Shown here one piece after another: positions 34,268 through 45,430 of a DNA stretch of 64,000 nucleotides. Where the stretch lies: NCBI GenBank assembly GCA_024449915.1, contig JAMZAV010000166.1, positions 682,001-746,000 of the forward strand, given 5' to 3'. The translations under genes and the position numbers were made by a program. Below the pieces are notes generated by a model that saw only the letters and a program-made list of their open reading frames with translations, searched no databases and was not told the DNA's origin. Each line of letters opens with the position of its first letter. Position 1 is the stretch's first letter. The stretch is from Sweltsa coloradensis. Lineage: Eukaryota > Arthropoda > Insecta > Plecoptera > Chloroperlidae.

Positions 34268-35056
34268 ACTAGGAAGCTTCAAAAACGCTTTTTCAGGAGC
34301 GTTGTTGAATGAGCGTAATTTTTTCAAACGAAAAAAGCGTAAAATTGCGATTTTCATAAGAAATTATTTTTAGATTGCGCTCAAATTTCCCACCAACATA
34401 TTAATTCATAAAACAAAGGTTCTATAAAAAAATAATTGCAATCAGATAAAGCATGTATAGGTAAGTCGAAGAAATGTAAAAAATAAAAAATAAATAAATA
34501 ACGTAAAATTGCGATTTTCACGAGAAATTATTATTAGATTGCGCTCAAATTTCACACCAATATATAAATTTATAAAATTAAGGTTCTGTGAAAAAATCAT
34601 AACAATCGGATAAAGCATTTAGGTGTAATAAGTCGAAGAAATTTATTTTAAAAAAACGAAAAAGGCGTAAAATTGCGATTTTCTAAGAAATAATTTTTTT
34701 TATTGCCCTCAAATTTAACACGAATATGTTAATTTATAAAATTTAGATTCTATGAAAAATTCATCACAATCGAATAAAGCATAAAGATAAGTCAAAGAAA
34801 GTTTTTAAAAATAAAAAAATCGTAAAATTGCGATTTTCATGAGAAATAATTTATCGATTGCACTAAAAAAAAGTGGCAGTTCTAAGTTCAGAGATTTCGA
34901 AGGCCTCCAGAAAATGTCATCGTTATTGAAGCATCGGTTTAGCCGGAATCGTGTTAACAGACACAAAAAATACAAAAAAGGGGGAAAAAACATTCCGGAT
35001 TTTTTTCTCCAGTGTAGTGAAATGGAATCTTCGCTTCGCTCGCTACACTCATCCAA
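34268..35056 (-). mobile_element. Complete GATGAGCG-family type 1 element with internal repeats (~790 bp)
   Basis: On the minus strand it starts ttggatgagtgtagcgagcg at 35056 and ends gcttcctagt at 34268. Between lie about four degenerate tandem blocks of ~150 bases, each with gtaaaattgcgattttc, attgcgctcaaatttc, tcggataaagcat and aagtcgaagaaa (plus-strand words). The extra blocks explain why this copy is longer than 26877-27356. Confidence 0.82.
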
Positions 35057-35464
35057 CGAGTTTATGGAGATTGTGGTTTAGGATACGATATGAGTGACAA
35101 CAAATAAAGCGATTACCTATTTAAAATATGTTTTCGGTATTCACACTATTTTTTAACTAAAAGTTTTCAACTAAAATGTGTATGAAAACAACGTTTTAAA
35201 TGGCGTTGCGTCACACTGTTATTGTATATATTGTCAGTTGGTAATACCGTCGCAATTAATAAAATTTAAAAAAAACTTTCTATTGAGACAGCATATTTTT
35301 TAATGGAACTTGACAACCAATCATTATACGTACTCAAAGGCATTTGAGATCAAAAAGAAGGGTCAAGCTTCTGTGCCCTTTCACATTCGAACACTGTTTA
35401 TACATCAATTCACTTTGCCCGTGACTCTATCCTCGCAAAGCTTGACAAAATAAATTTGCACGAA

Positions 35465-35950
35465 ATATTTTTGGATGAGTGCAGCGAAGACTTCAATTTC
35501 GCTTACCCCGAGAAAAATAGCTCGCGGGTGATTTGTTTTTTGTCTGTTTGTTCGCTATCTACCGAGCAAATGGAATGCGTGATCTTATTGAAACTTGGTG
35601 GAGACGACCTTCTTAATCTCTGAACTTGGATCTGACAAGATTTTGGGTACAATCGGAGAAATTTTTCTCATGGATAACGTTCTTTTACGTTTTTTCCCCC
35701 GATTTTGAATGCTAAATTTTCGTGATATTTCGCCTTCGACCGGGAAAACGGCTACTCTGATATTAATGAAACTTAATGGAAACGTTCGAAATCCCTGAAA
35801 TTAGATATGTTATGATTTTAGGTACAATCGAAGAAATGTTTTTCATAAAAATCGTACATTTAGCATGTACTTTTAGCACATGCTTTACGACGATTGAAAT
35901 GCAAATTGAAATCTCTCCTTAGACCTGTTACGTTTTAGGCAGGGTAGGCA
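35465..35950 (+). mobile_element. GATGAGCG-family type 2, 5' part
   Basis: Starts tttttggatgagtgcagcg, aagacttcaatttcgct, then gtctgtttgttcgctatctac, gaaacttggtggagacg and tgggtacaatcggagaaa, matching 55126-55330. A related second block (cttaatggaaacgttcg, ggtacaatcgaagaaatg) follows. The 3' end with CCTAGT is not seen. Confidence 0.7.
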
Positions 35951-37638
35951 AAAATCAAATACAATTCATTAAAAGTTCACTTTTACGCATAAGGCGTTTA
36001 TACATTCATTAGGAAGAGATGTTCACTGGTTGCGAGTTTTTAACTTTCTGATGGACAAATTATAGCAATGTTGTTTGGTAGCAGAAGGGATTGTCACAAC
36101 TTCCTACTTTGAAATTAAATGGAGCCTTTAACCTTCTTTCAAAGTACATATTACCAATTGCGAAACAAAACTAAATTAAAAGACAAGTGTAAGTTGGCTC
36201 AACTGACCAATATTCCCTCATCCATCAAGGCGATTGTAAAAAGAGAACGCGAAGCATCCTATAGTACTTAAAGGGGCTATTACCCCACAAAAATAGTGTT
36301 TACCACATAATCTATCAATAGCATAGTACTTCACTAAAATGTCGGTTTAAAAAATTGTATCTTGTGACTGTGATTTTACACCAAATTTTTCAATTATTTT
36401 ATCCAGAATTTTGCGAAAATTTGCGTATTACGAAATTTCTTAAATCGGCTTTAACCTGCTTTTTTTGTTCAACATAGATACTAGAGCATCGTACCAATGT
36501 AAAATGACACTTTATTACATCGTGTCTTGAAACTGTGCACAAATATATCTCAAACACGCAAAATATGCATTCCAAAATCACACCCATTCTTGGAGATCAG
36601 CATATTTTGACCGAACCGCTGGCGCTTGCCCAAATTACAAAACAAAATATAGCGGATTTAAAGAAAAGGCTGTAAAGTACGTCAATATTGGACAATATGT
36701 TTTGGGTCAAAACCCTCAAGGTCATAGGGCATAAAGATCGTCCCCATGTTATTTTTTATGGGAAATTTTTGCCGATGGGACTTAGCTCGAGAATTATTAA
36801 GTTTGACAATTTATTTTCGGGTCATGGTGCGGACCAAATAATTTTTCTGTTACTTTATAATTCATAACTAGTTGACCTTAATGAAATATATTTTGAGTTT
36901 ATCGGGTAAATACCACTTTAAAGGTTATTGGGAATTCGCTAGGTAAGACAGAAAGTAAAATCTCAATACGTTGGTTATACTACTTATCTATATCTTATAG
37001 CGGTTCGAGTCGTCTGCTGGCTTCAGAACCTTCAGAACGACATCGAAATACGGCGAATGACAAAGGGATTGTTCACAAATTAACCAACGCAAACTATTTA
37101 TGAGCGGAAGTTCAAGTCGTCACCACAAGAATAGACGCAGAATGTGATTACTTCGCATACAAACTTGACAGGCTAAGACAGAAGCATACAAGTGTAGCCG
37201 ATAATATGAACAAACATATAAATTAAAGCTCAACTCATATTATTTTGAAAATCAAGCTTTGATGAACTTATTGTTTGAATATTTGAGTTTGCGAAGCGTT
37301 TTCGTTTAAATCTAAATTAATTAAACTTTATTTTTGAGTGCGACTCGATTATGAAATCTTGTAAATGGTCACTTTTTTGTACACTTATAGGAAATAATTC
37401 GATTTTAAAAGTAGTCTGAAAATGGATTTTTAACATTCTGTTTGTAGATGCTTTTGATCTTAACATGAACGTGTAAACGATGCCATAATTATGTCTGCCT
37501 CATAACTTCCCTTGCAATAAATGGAGCATAATTATAGACTAACATAGCAATGCACTAATGCATAGTATATGCACTATCGAAGTCGAACATTTGTGAACTC
37601 ATATATTATACAGCAGGTGTTATCTCGGGCACTGGGGT
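35951..37638. other. No gene recognised; possible old repeat 36270-36960
   Basis: 36270-36960 has repeat-like wording (ggggctattaccccac, gacttagctcgagaatt), but no second copy exists in the window to prove it. Confidence 0.35.
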
Positions 37639-37758
37639 GTTGTCCTGGCCAGCACGTCGACAACAAGACAGACGACATGGCCGCGCACAGTACCTATCGT
37701 TGTCCTGGCCAGCACGTCGACAACAAGACAGACGACATGGCCGCGCACAGTACCTATT
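37639..37758. repeat. Exact 60 bp tandem duplication
   Basis: Unit gttgtcctggccagcacg...cgcacagtacctat occurs at 37639-37698 and 37699-37758, with gttgtcct starting a third. The copies differ at most at the junction base (c/t). The 60 base period keeps any frame open, so a 20-residue peptide repeat appears in the plus frame. No other sign of coding. GC-rich compared with its surroundings. Confidence 0.95.
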
Positions 37759-37997
37759 GTTGTCCTAGTTTAAACTAACTCATTCTATATTGACTAATTT
37801 ATGTTTACCGTATAACCATAACTATTTCTAGCTTACGTCTTTGTGTAACTCTTACGTAATTTGATCCTGACCACCGACAACGCCGAGGCCAAACCGTGGC
37901 TATAAACTCGTATCTCTGTCGTGTTCTAACTCGTCATCGCCAGGTATAAGTCAACGTCGATTGAAGTTTAAAGTCTACCACCAATATTAAAACCATG

Positions 37998-38264
37998 GGA
38001 AATTACGTTTTTTGTGATATCTCGAGAACGCTAAGAACTAATAGCCTGCACGAAAAAATATTGTAATTTTATGGTAATTAAGTTTTTATTTGATATTTAA
38101 TAAATTAAATGCATATTTGAAATACTAAAAGCACCGATCATTATATTTGAATATTCTTGCTTGCATTAAATATTGTTCTAACAAAATCACATAGCTGTCT
38201 GCAATCATTTTTTAGATATTTTGCAACCGCGTTTTCGAGATATCACGAAACAACTGTAATTTCA
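37998..38264. mobile_element. MITE-like element with ~35 bp imperfect terminal inverted repeats
   Basis: Left end ggaaattacgttttttgtg, atatctcgagaacgc. Right end is the reverse: gcgttttcgagatatcacg, aaacaactgtaatttca. The core tgatatctcga.aacgc is nearly the same in both. About 267 bases with an AT-rich, non-coding middle. Confidence 0.82.
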
Positions 38265-40527
38265 ATTGATGGCAGCGCCAGATTGTTTACCGCAATTCAA
38301 TAATCATACGCAAAGAAAGCTGTTGACAGTTAGAGAGTTACTACAATAAGCATGGTATTCCTTTATTTGAGTTTTCTATTTCACATATTATTCATATATC
38401 ATTTTTTACAGCGATACACTTTTCAAATCCCACTGTTGTTTCCATTATTTAAACACCCTGTTAAGTAGCTAAACACGGGCTGTGCACCGTAGTGATATCT
38501 TGCCGACAGTGGGACGGGGATTAGAAGTCGAGAATCGAGATCCCGGGACGCGTATCGGAGAACGTCGAAACGTCGGATGATATCGGAGTGAATCTAATCC
38601 AAATTTATTTTTCTAAATATGGAATTTATCTCAGACATTTATCCAGTATCCAATCCACCGAATCTATCACCGAAGAAGTATAACACGCGTCTCTCCATTG
38701 CTGGTTGTGCATTTTGCTCCTTCAATAACGAAATTGATTTTGGATTCAATGTGAAATTCTAGTCTAGATTTACTAGAACGAAAAACGTTCTAGGCGCTAT
38801 TTCCAAGCATTTATTTTTAATTCATTTATACTGTTCCAGTCGTATTCTACTGATGATAAAATCAATAGCCAATCAGCCTCTTGAAAACAGCACAATCACA
38901 ATCACCATCGTTGTGGTCCAATATCGCCTAGAGACGCTAGTGTGTTGTGCACCATACACCACCTCTGTTTAAACGCATATCATTGTCCACGTGCTAGTAA
39001 AATATTTGCATATTATCATTACACACAGAGATCGGTTTATCGAGAGTGTATACTTTAGCATCGTATTCTATTTTCATAACATCACGAAAACATCAATTAA
39101 CTGTGTGTTTAGTAACATGTTTCCACTGTAACAACTAAATCCCGAAATGGGATTTTGTAGAACAATAATAGTTATGTCTGCATGTTACATCGGGACTAAC
39201 AATGATAATGATGATTATATTGCGCCAGACTACTTAGCATTTAATTCCTAAAACAGATCTGGATAGCTTGATCTGATTATTTACTTAATTTGAAATGCTA
39301 TTGCTGTTGGAGTCTCGAATGCAGACACAATGTTTATTGTGATGATGTTCTGTTTCGATACCGGATTACAGTGACTATAATATTATGGTTAAATTTCTGA
39401 AGGCTACAGGCACCCGACCCGATGCGAGTAGTTGATACATTTGTGCAGTTGAATTGATTTCAAAGCATGTACAAGAAGGGACATTCAATTCAATCTTATA
39501 CATCATAATTCATACACCGCTTGGTTACTTTGGAGGGCACCCTCAAATATGCAGTTGAGAACTTAGCTATAGGCCTACCCGTAATTGCCATCTCCACTTC
39601 TCCAGTGACCACTATACGGTTTTTCGTGATAGTGAGTCGATGGTCGCGGTTCTCGGGGGTGGAGTGTAGAGACGGGATGGAATGGCCTTCTCCTCATGTA
39701 ACTAGTGGTTTATACTTGTTAAAGAGGATTGAAATGCGTGCAGCTCGCGTTACGACGTCGTTCTTCTTGCCATAAACTGCTCGGCTCAGTGGTTGAGGAA
39801 CCTTACAGCCAAGCGATGTATAAATCAAGGGTATAGTACAAAAACCTTACTTCTGTTAAACTTTCCGGCTTGTCACTTTGTATCCACATGCTGTTCCTAA
39901 CCGTTGTTACTCACCTCGTCACGCCTTTGATTTATATGGAGATTTAATTTAGATTATTATATTATATCATATTACGTTAAAAATAATTATATTGATATGT
40001 TATAATAATATCCTGTGTGGGGATTGGTCGCATAGGGTTGAAGCATCTCCCCAGGTATTTCTAAAACTTTGATATGTGCCCGAGATGGCAGACACCTTGC
40101 GCCCAGTGTTTAGGGATATGTCTCGTTGGTTCTGATGGATTAAATGCTTGTCAACTACGACCACTTTCAGCCTAATGTAGGTCTTCACATTTTGAACTGT
40201 TCACTGTTCACACCATTAAGTTTATCAGTTTACAAATATTGTGCTGTCATTTTGTAATGTACACATTTTGGTACTGTTCTTGCCTATTTCTATTATATAA
40301 ATAGAAACAAAATTCATTAAATGGAAATATGTCAGATAATAAATCACTGCTACCCACGTCTCATGAAAAACGCAATTTATGCATTTATAAATGTTACGTT
40401 AGGAACAAAACGTTTTCAAATATTTAAATTTATATTTTCCAAATTCACAGTTACAGAAGGAAAGGCCGTAAGCTTCCATTCCTCGTCACATTTAACTTTA
40501 ATATCTCAAGCTAACAGCACTACTATA

Positions 40528-40573
40528 GTTTAACCATGGAGTTATAAATAGTACCGTTACTCCATGGTTTAAC
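40528..40573. repeat. Hairpin (inverted repeat)
   Basis: gtttaaccatggagt is matched in reverse by actccatggtttaac around ~16 bases with gtaccgt. About 13-15 paired bases. No T run follows that would mark a terminator. Purpose unknown. Confidence 0.7.
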
Positions 40574-41559
40574 GACGTGTTGTGTACAGAAAACCCACAC
40601 ATACTGATCAGTGTGTGAAAACTGATTTAAACCATAAAGTTAGGCGTGATGAAAATGTGTAAAATCATTCATTCAGAGCAAACTCTATAATATATTCTTC
40701 ATCAATCTTATTGAACCAAATACTTTCCTAACAGAATTATAAAATTACTATCATCATGTCATCGTACTATGTCATCGGGTACGGTAAATGATTAAACCAA
40801 AAAACGACAGAAGATTAGACAGTGACAAAAAGACACAATACAAATTCTAGTTCTACTTGTTCTAGATTTCTACCCAACTTGTCAGAGAAAATCATACGTT
40901 TACTTCTCCATATAGCGTATGGACATTTTTTCAATCTCTCAGGATTTTTACTAAAATCAAGCCCTTGAATGTATCACAAATCACAATCGTAAAAGAATGC
41001 AGTGTTCTTAATTCGATGTGGTACTTCCTATACATTGAGGAAACCAAGATACCTCATTAAGGAATGTCAAAATATGGTTGCTCAGCGCAACATCATTATT
41101 TTTTTTAATTGGAATGACTCCTCAATCATTTTTCACGAACAAACTCCGCAGAAACAAAGGCTATAAAGGAGGCTGCTTTGATGTATGTTGCTGATGTTAT
41201 TATTACCCCTAGGCCTACTCATATATTGATTTTCTCGCTATTTGCAAACTCAACACCTTTGATTTGTTTTTAAAAGGTGTATTTTAACGAGACTAAATTG
41301 GAAGTGATTAATATCTGACGGGACGATTGACTTTTATTAGGAGACGGTGTTTATGATTTCATTGTTACCAATAACTGAAGCAAAACGTTTATAATACACA
41401 TTAATCACAATGTAAAACATGTGTAAACGAGAAGAGTTTCGGGCCAAGAACGCAAATAATTTGTATTCTAATGTAACTAGAAAAACATACGTTCATTATA
41501 ATATTGACAATACGAAAATACCTTGGATTGAATCCGGGACCTTGGCTGTCCGAGCAATC

Positions 41560-41640
41560 TGCGGTGGGGGCACTTTTTTAATTTCTGTCTATAGTACCAA
41601 CACCGTGGTTCGATTCCCGGTTGGGGCGGACTTTTTTAAT
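41560..41640 (+). mobile_element. tRNA-like B box with Pol III-type T runs and a short direct repeat
   Basis: accgtggttcgattcccgg is a good B box with a T arm and is followed by ggggcggacttttttaat. The word acttttttaatttctg occurs twice, at 41571 and 41630. Upstream on the minus strand gtcccggattcaatcc is also T-arm-like. Likely a rearranged tRNA-derived SINE. Confidence 0.4.
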
Positions 41641-43309
41641 TTCTGAATTGTAGTAAATAATAAAATATATACTGTATCGATTGCTTATAAAGTTTCTTTG
41701 ATTCGTATATTTACTTTAAACATCAAAACTTGGTAACGATTTTTAGACATGTTGCCCGTTTTATAATTTTGTGCGTGCATCGCGAGGGTGGCATAGTATT
41801 GGTGCTGTTGTAAGAAAGAAACCGTATTATAATGAATATCTCGATTTATAGATATGCACTACCAAAATAATAATTTGAAAATCAATTATCCAAACAACAC
41901 TTTTTTTAGGTAATCTCTGACCCATTCATTTTGTTCAAGAAACAACCGTCACTTGCTTTACCCTTTTTAGAAAATTTCATGGGACCATAATAAAACGTTT
42001 GATGTTCTAAATAAAGATGTATTACTTATTTACTTTAAGGAAATAAAAATTTGTGATGCATTCCCATTATTACTTTTATTGTAATCAGTTTAGCGATCAA
42101 CCTGTAATAATTTTGAGTTATAAAAGTAATGTCCCAACGTAATAGGGAGCCGACGGCGCAGGTTGTCTGGGTACGTAGTACTTGGAGGGAAGGAGATCGA
42201 GTGGAGACTGTAACGGATGGACATCGCCTTGTAACGACGAGGGTGCACGCTGTTTAGCCCCGGCGCGCTATGTAATCACAAACCACGTTCTTGCTCGGTT
42301 TAGGACCCTTATCTGTATTTGCGCATGTAAGCTGGCGTGGCTCGTTACTTTAAGGTTAAATGCCACTGGTGCGTTTCTAAGGGTAGTTCTTTGCACACAT
42401 AAATAATGTGGTTTATCTACAGAGTTTCAGGACTATTACCTGTTTTCTACTGATACAACAACGATGGTTATAGCTATACTCAATAATATCTACAGTATAC
42501 ACCTCTCTGTACATTCATTGCGCATACCGTCAAGATAAGGAGCGGGTGATGGGCCTTCTTAAAAAAACTTACCATTTTAGAAGAAAATTGCAAAATGAAA
42601 ATTCTACATAATATGTTTATGGGACTGACATTAATGAAAAAATGTCGTCGTAATCAACTGTCTGAGTGACATTTCTACACCTCAGACTCATTTATGAAGC
42701 CCGTAATATCAGGTAAATACTAAACTTTGCACATTATGTTATTGACTTATGGCATATAGCGGCACATTTAAAAAAAACAAAACAATCACAAACATTTCTA
42801 AATAAATCAAATTTATTTTCAGGATTTTGGATGTTTGTAAACTCATCCGAGTTGATAAATTTATGAATTTATTTGTGGTTAGTCCGCAATAATGTTTAGT
42901 TATCTTTAAAAGACTATAACCTTGTTTCACAAACCACGTAAAATTGCATAACTGGATTCAGGAAAAGTTCCCCGAAAAATGTCTAATAGGTATTGCTGAC
43001 TAAGTGTGCGGGCTTTCCACAAAAGTTAAACATATTCAAAATTGATCCTTGATAGAAATTATCGGCTAATATATATCCTACTTGCAGTGTCAAAAGTTGT
43101 GGTCAAAATTATAAATAATTGGTATATTTACATTACTAGTTGATTACCCTTTTAGAAAAGCACAATATTATAATGGAAGTCAAAATGAGTTCAAAATCTA
43201 CTAGTGATACAATAAGAAGAATTCTATTAATTAAACGTAGCTATTGAAATGGATTGAAATTAAAAATATCAAAACTCGGGGCATACTTCGTGATCTCACA
43301 AATTAATAT

Positions 43310-43405
43310 CAGGGTTGGCTTGGTCTGCTTTAAATAAAGTCCCCCACTGAAAATCCGCTATGTGACTGAGGGAGCAGACTCGAACTTATTTGTTTATTAT
43401 TTATA
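43310..43405 (+). mobile_element. SINE family A, 3' tail fragment
   Basis: cagggttggcttggtctgc, tcccccactgaaaatccg and gtgactgagggagcagactc correspond to the last ~90 bases of family A, followed by a decayed ttatttgtttatt tail. It lies ~85 bases upstream of a reverse transcriptase relic. Confidence 0.8.
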
Positions 43406-43488
43406 CCTTACAGATAAGTACAATCTGCATGTAGAAATAACCTGGAATGAAAAAAAAAGATTTCTCATACTATTTCGGATAGTGAGAA

Positions 43489-43670
43489 AAGCATTCATTG
43501 TGTGATGTACCAAAAGGGTCAATTCACTGTCTTTATTAATGACCTAACTGAAAGTACAGATGGTGCTAAACTTTTTGCTGACGATTTTTCCACAATCATA
43601 AAGGCTAATTAATGAAAGCAAAAGTTTTCAAGATACATTAGAAAAATGGTTCAATAATGACATATATATT
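43489..43670 (+). pseudogene. Broken non-LTR (LINE) reverse transcriptase fragment
   Basis: Three consecutive pieces in three frames fit the RT core of jockey/CR1-like LINEs. 43489-43524 reads HSLCDVPKGSI (the VPQGSI motif). 43526-43609 reads FINDLTES and then LFADDFSTII, with the catalytic FADD box at 43574-43585. 43611 onward reads NESKSFQDTLEKWFNND, like the helix after the active site. A few residues between VPKGSI and FINDL are missing, and there are at least two frameshifts, so it is long dead. Only ~60 residues of a protein usually ~900-1000 long are seen. Confidence 0.85.
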
Positions 43671-45378
43671 CATTCCTATCATATCGTAGTATTTGTAAAT
43701 TTTACTTTGTATTTTAAAATAACCTTCCTGAAAAATATCCTGAAGCCACTTTATGTTGCAGTATTTGTCAATGTCATTGAACCGTTTTCACACTTAACTT
43801 AATATTATTTCCACTTAGTTAAATTCATGTTATAAACGTTGTGTTATCTGAAGAAACTGGAAATCCTTAAGACCATGTCTCATCTGATTTATTTCAACGT
43901 TGTTGCGGTAATTTTCCTAAGCCTACTCAATAAGCTCGGCTCACTGACATCGCAGTTATAGGAAATTTTGCACAGGTGTCATAGAAGCCGAAATGAAGGG
44001 CTATACAGTCCCACTTTCGTAAGTTTATTTTAAAATTATTAAAAAATAAATAAATAAATTTTGAATTTTGTTATAAAAAGTACAAAGCATAACATTTTAG
44101 TTAATAATAGTTTCTGGCTGACAAGGAAAAATATTTATAATATACCAGTGAAGGGCTGTGCGAGCAAGTAACCTTGACAACTATAAAGCTTCCTATTCGT
44201 TGGAGACTTCCTGGACGAACGAACCGCTATCTGGCAACTCTCAAAATAAATATGTCCTATTCCTACCTAATTGCATACGGTACCATAGAAGATTAGTGGG
44301 ACAGAGCAATAGAAGATTTATAGTCCAGCAAACATAGGTACCGCCGTACCGGTATTGTCCCGGATGCCAGGCGATCATCATGTCTGTATTAAATGTGTAC
44401 TGATACAAAAATAAAATAATTCACAGTTTTGGTGGAGGCGCCGGGTCAAGACAATGTTTACAATAGAAACATGATTCTCGCTTGTTCTACAAGTTTTTCC
44501 TGGAAACCGACACTTAAAATCGTTGTTTACTTATAATAATATTAATAGTAAATGTATGTTTTTCAAGTTCAATCTCGCGCTGTCGCACTTATTCACAGCA
44601 ATTTTGTTTTGCTTTTATTAAGAAACAGTGTTTACGTCTAATTCGTGTACATGTCAAGGATTCAAATTCATTTAATATGGTTCCTTTAATATGATTCAAC
44701 TCCTGCTTTGACAAATTAGGGCTTATTTCCTGTAATCTAAAACTTGTAATTAATTTCATGAGTGACCTTGATTTTGAATTCGCTAAAAAGTAATTATAAA
44801 GGAAGACTCATTTGCGTTTTATTCTCCAGACTGCCAGTGAGTATATGTGGATCTAAAACCATTGAATTCTCAACAAATATTTATTTTCAGCATTTCACGT
44901 TTCCTAGCTAATATTTCTGTTAGCAATGATCGATTTGCTAGCACATTCGAACATGTATACTTGCGGACAGATTGGAATTGAGTTTTAACATTCAAATGTG
45001 TCCCATGTGTGAATTTAATTGGTAAACATAACATCAGATTCGATTGGACTCAAATTATACACAAGCTGTGTCGAATGTGTGCAATATTACAATAGAGGAT
45101 TATGCCGATGCTACTGACGGATGTAGGCTCCCGTTCACACCACCCACACTGTCTCATGCACGTATCCACGGCAACTACATCAGAAGACTCATTAATTAAA
45201 CCTTGCTACAGACAATTATTAGTTACACAATTGAGTTTAAATTAACTCAATCGTTACACTCACATTCAGTAATGAGCTCTAACTAGGAGAAGTAATTAGT
45301 CGTGTAAGATAGTAATTAGTTAATCAATAACTACCCTGAGAATACGAAAGTTTCTGCTGAGTTTGTATAATATTTTTG
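43671..45378. other. No gene recognised
   Basis: AT-rich. Includes one isolated tRNA-Ala-like word at 44432-44450 (ttggtggaggcgccgggtc). Confidence 0.45.
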
Positions 45379-45430
45379 GGATGAGCGAAGTCAGTGAAGC
45401 GAAGATTCGATTATGACATTTTCAGAACAC
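45379..45430 (+). mobile_element. GATGAGCG-family start fragment
   Basis: tttgggatgagcgaagtcag, tgaagcgaagattcga matches the family start. The expected body does not follow, apart from cctccgaaatctat, which resembles the tctctgaac/gaaatctctg block. Confidence 0.55.

Larger units (their letters stand above)
38265..43309. other. About 5 kb with no gene recognised
   Basis: Mostly AT-rich. Small items inside: a hairpin at 40528-40573 (aaccatggagt / actccatggtt) and a tRNA-like stretch at 41520-41640, listed separately. The frame at 39521-39775 lies in a slightly GC-richer patch and has no family motif. Confidence 0.45.

Noticed and set aside
42182..42406. 74-codon frame in a GC-richer patch
   Set aside because: GC content alone keeps it open; no motif, no splice sites and no repeat partner.
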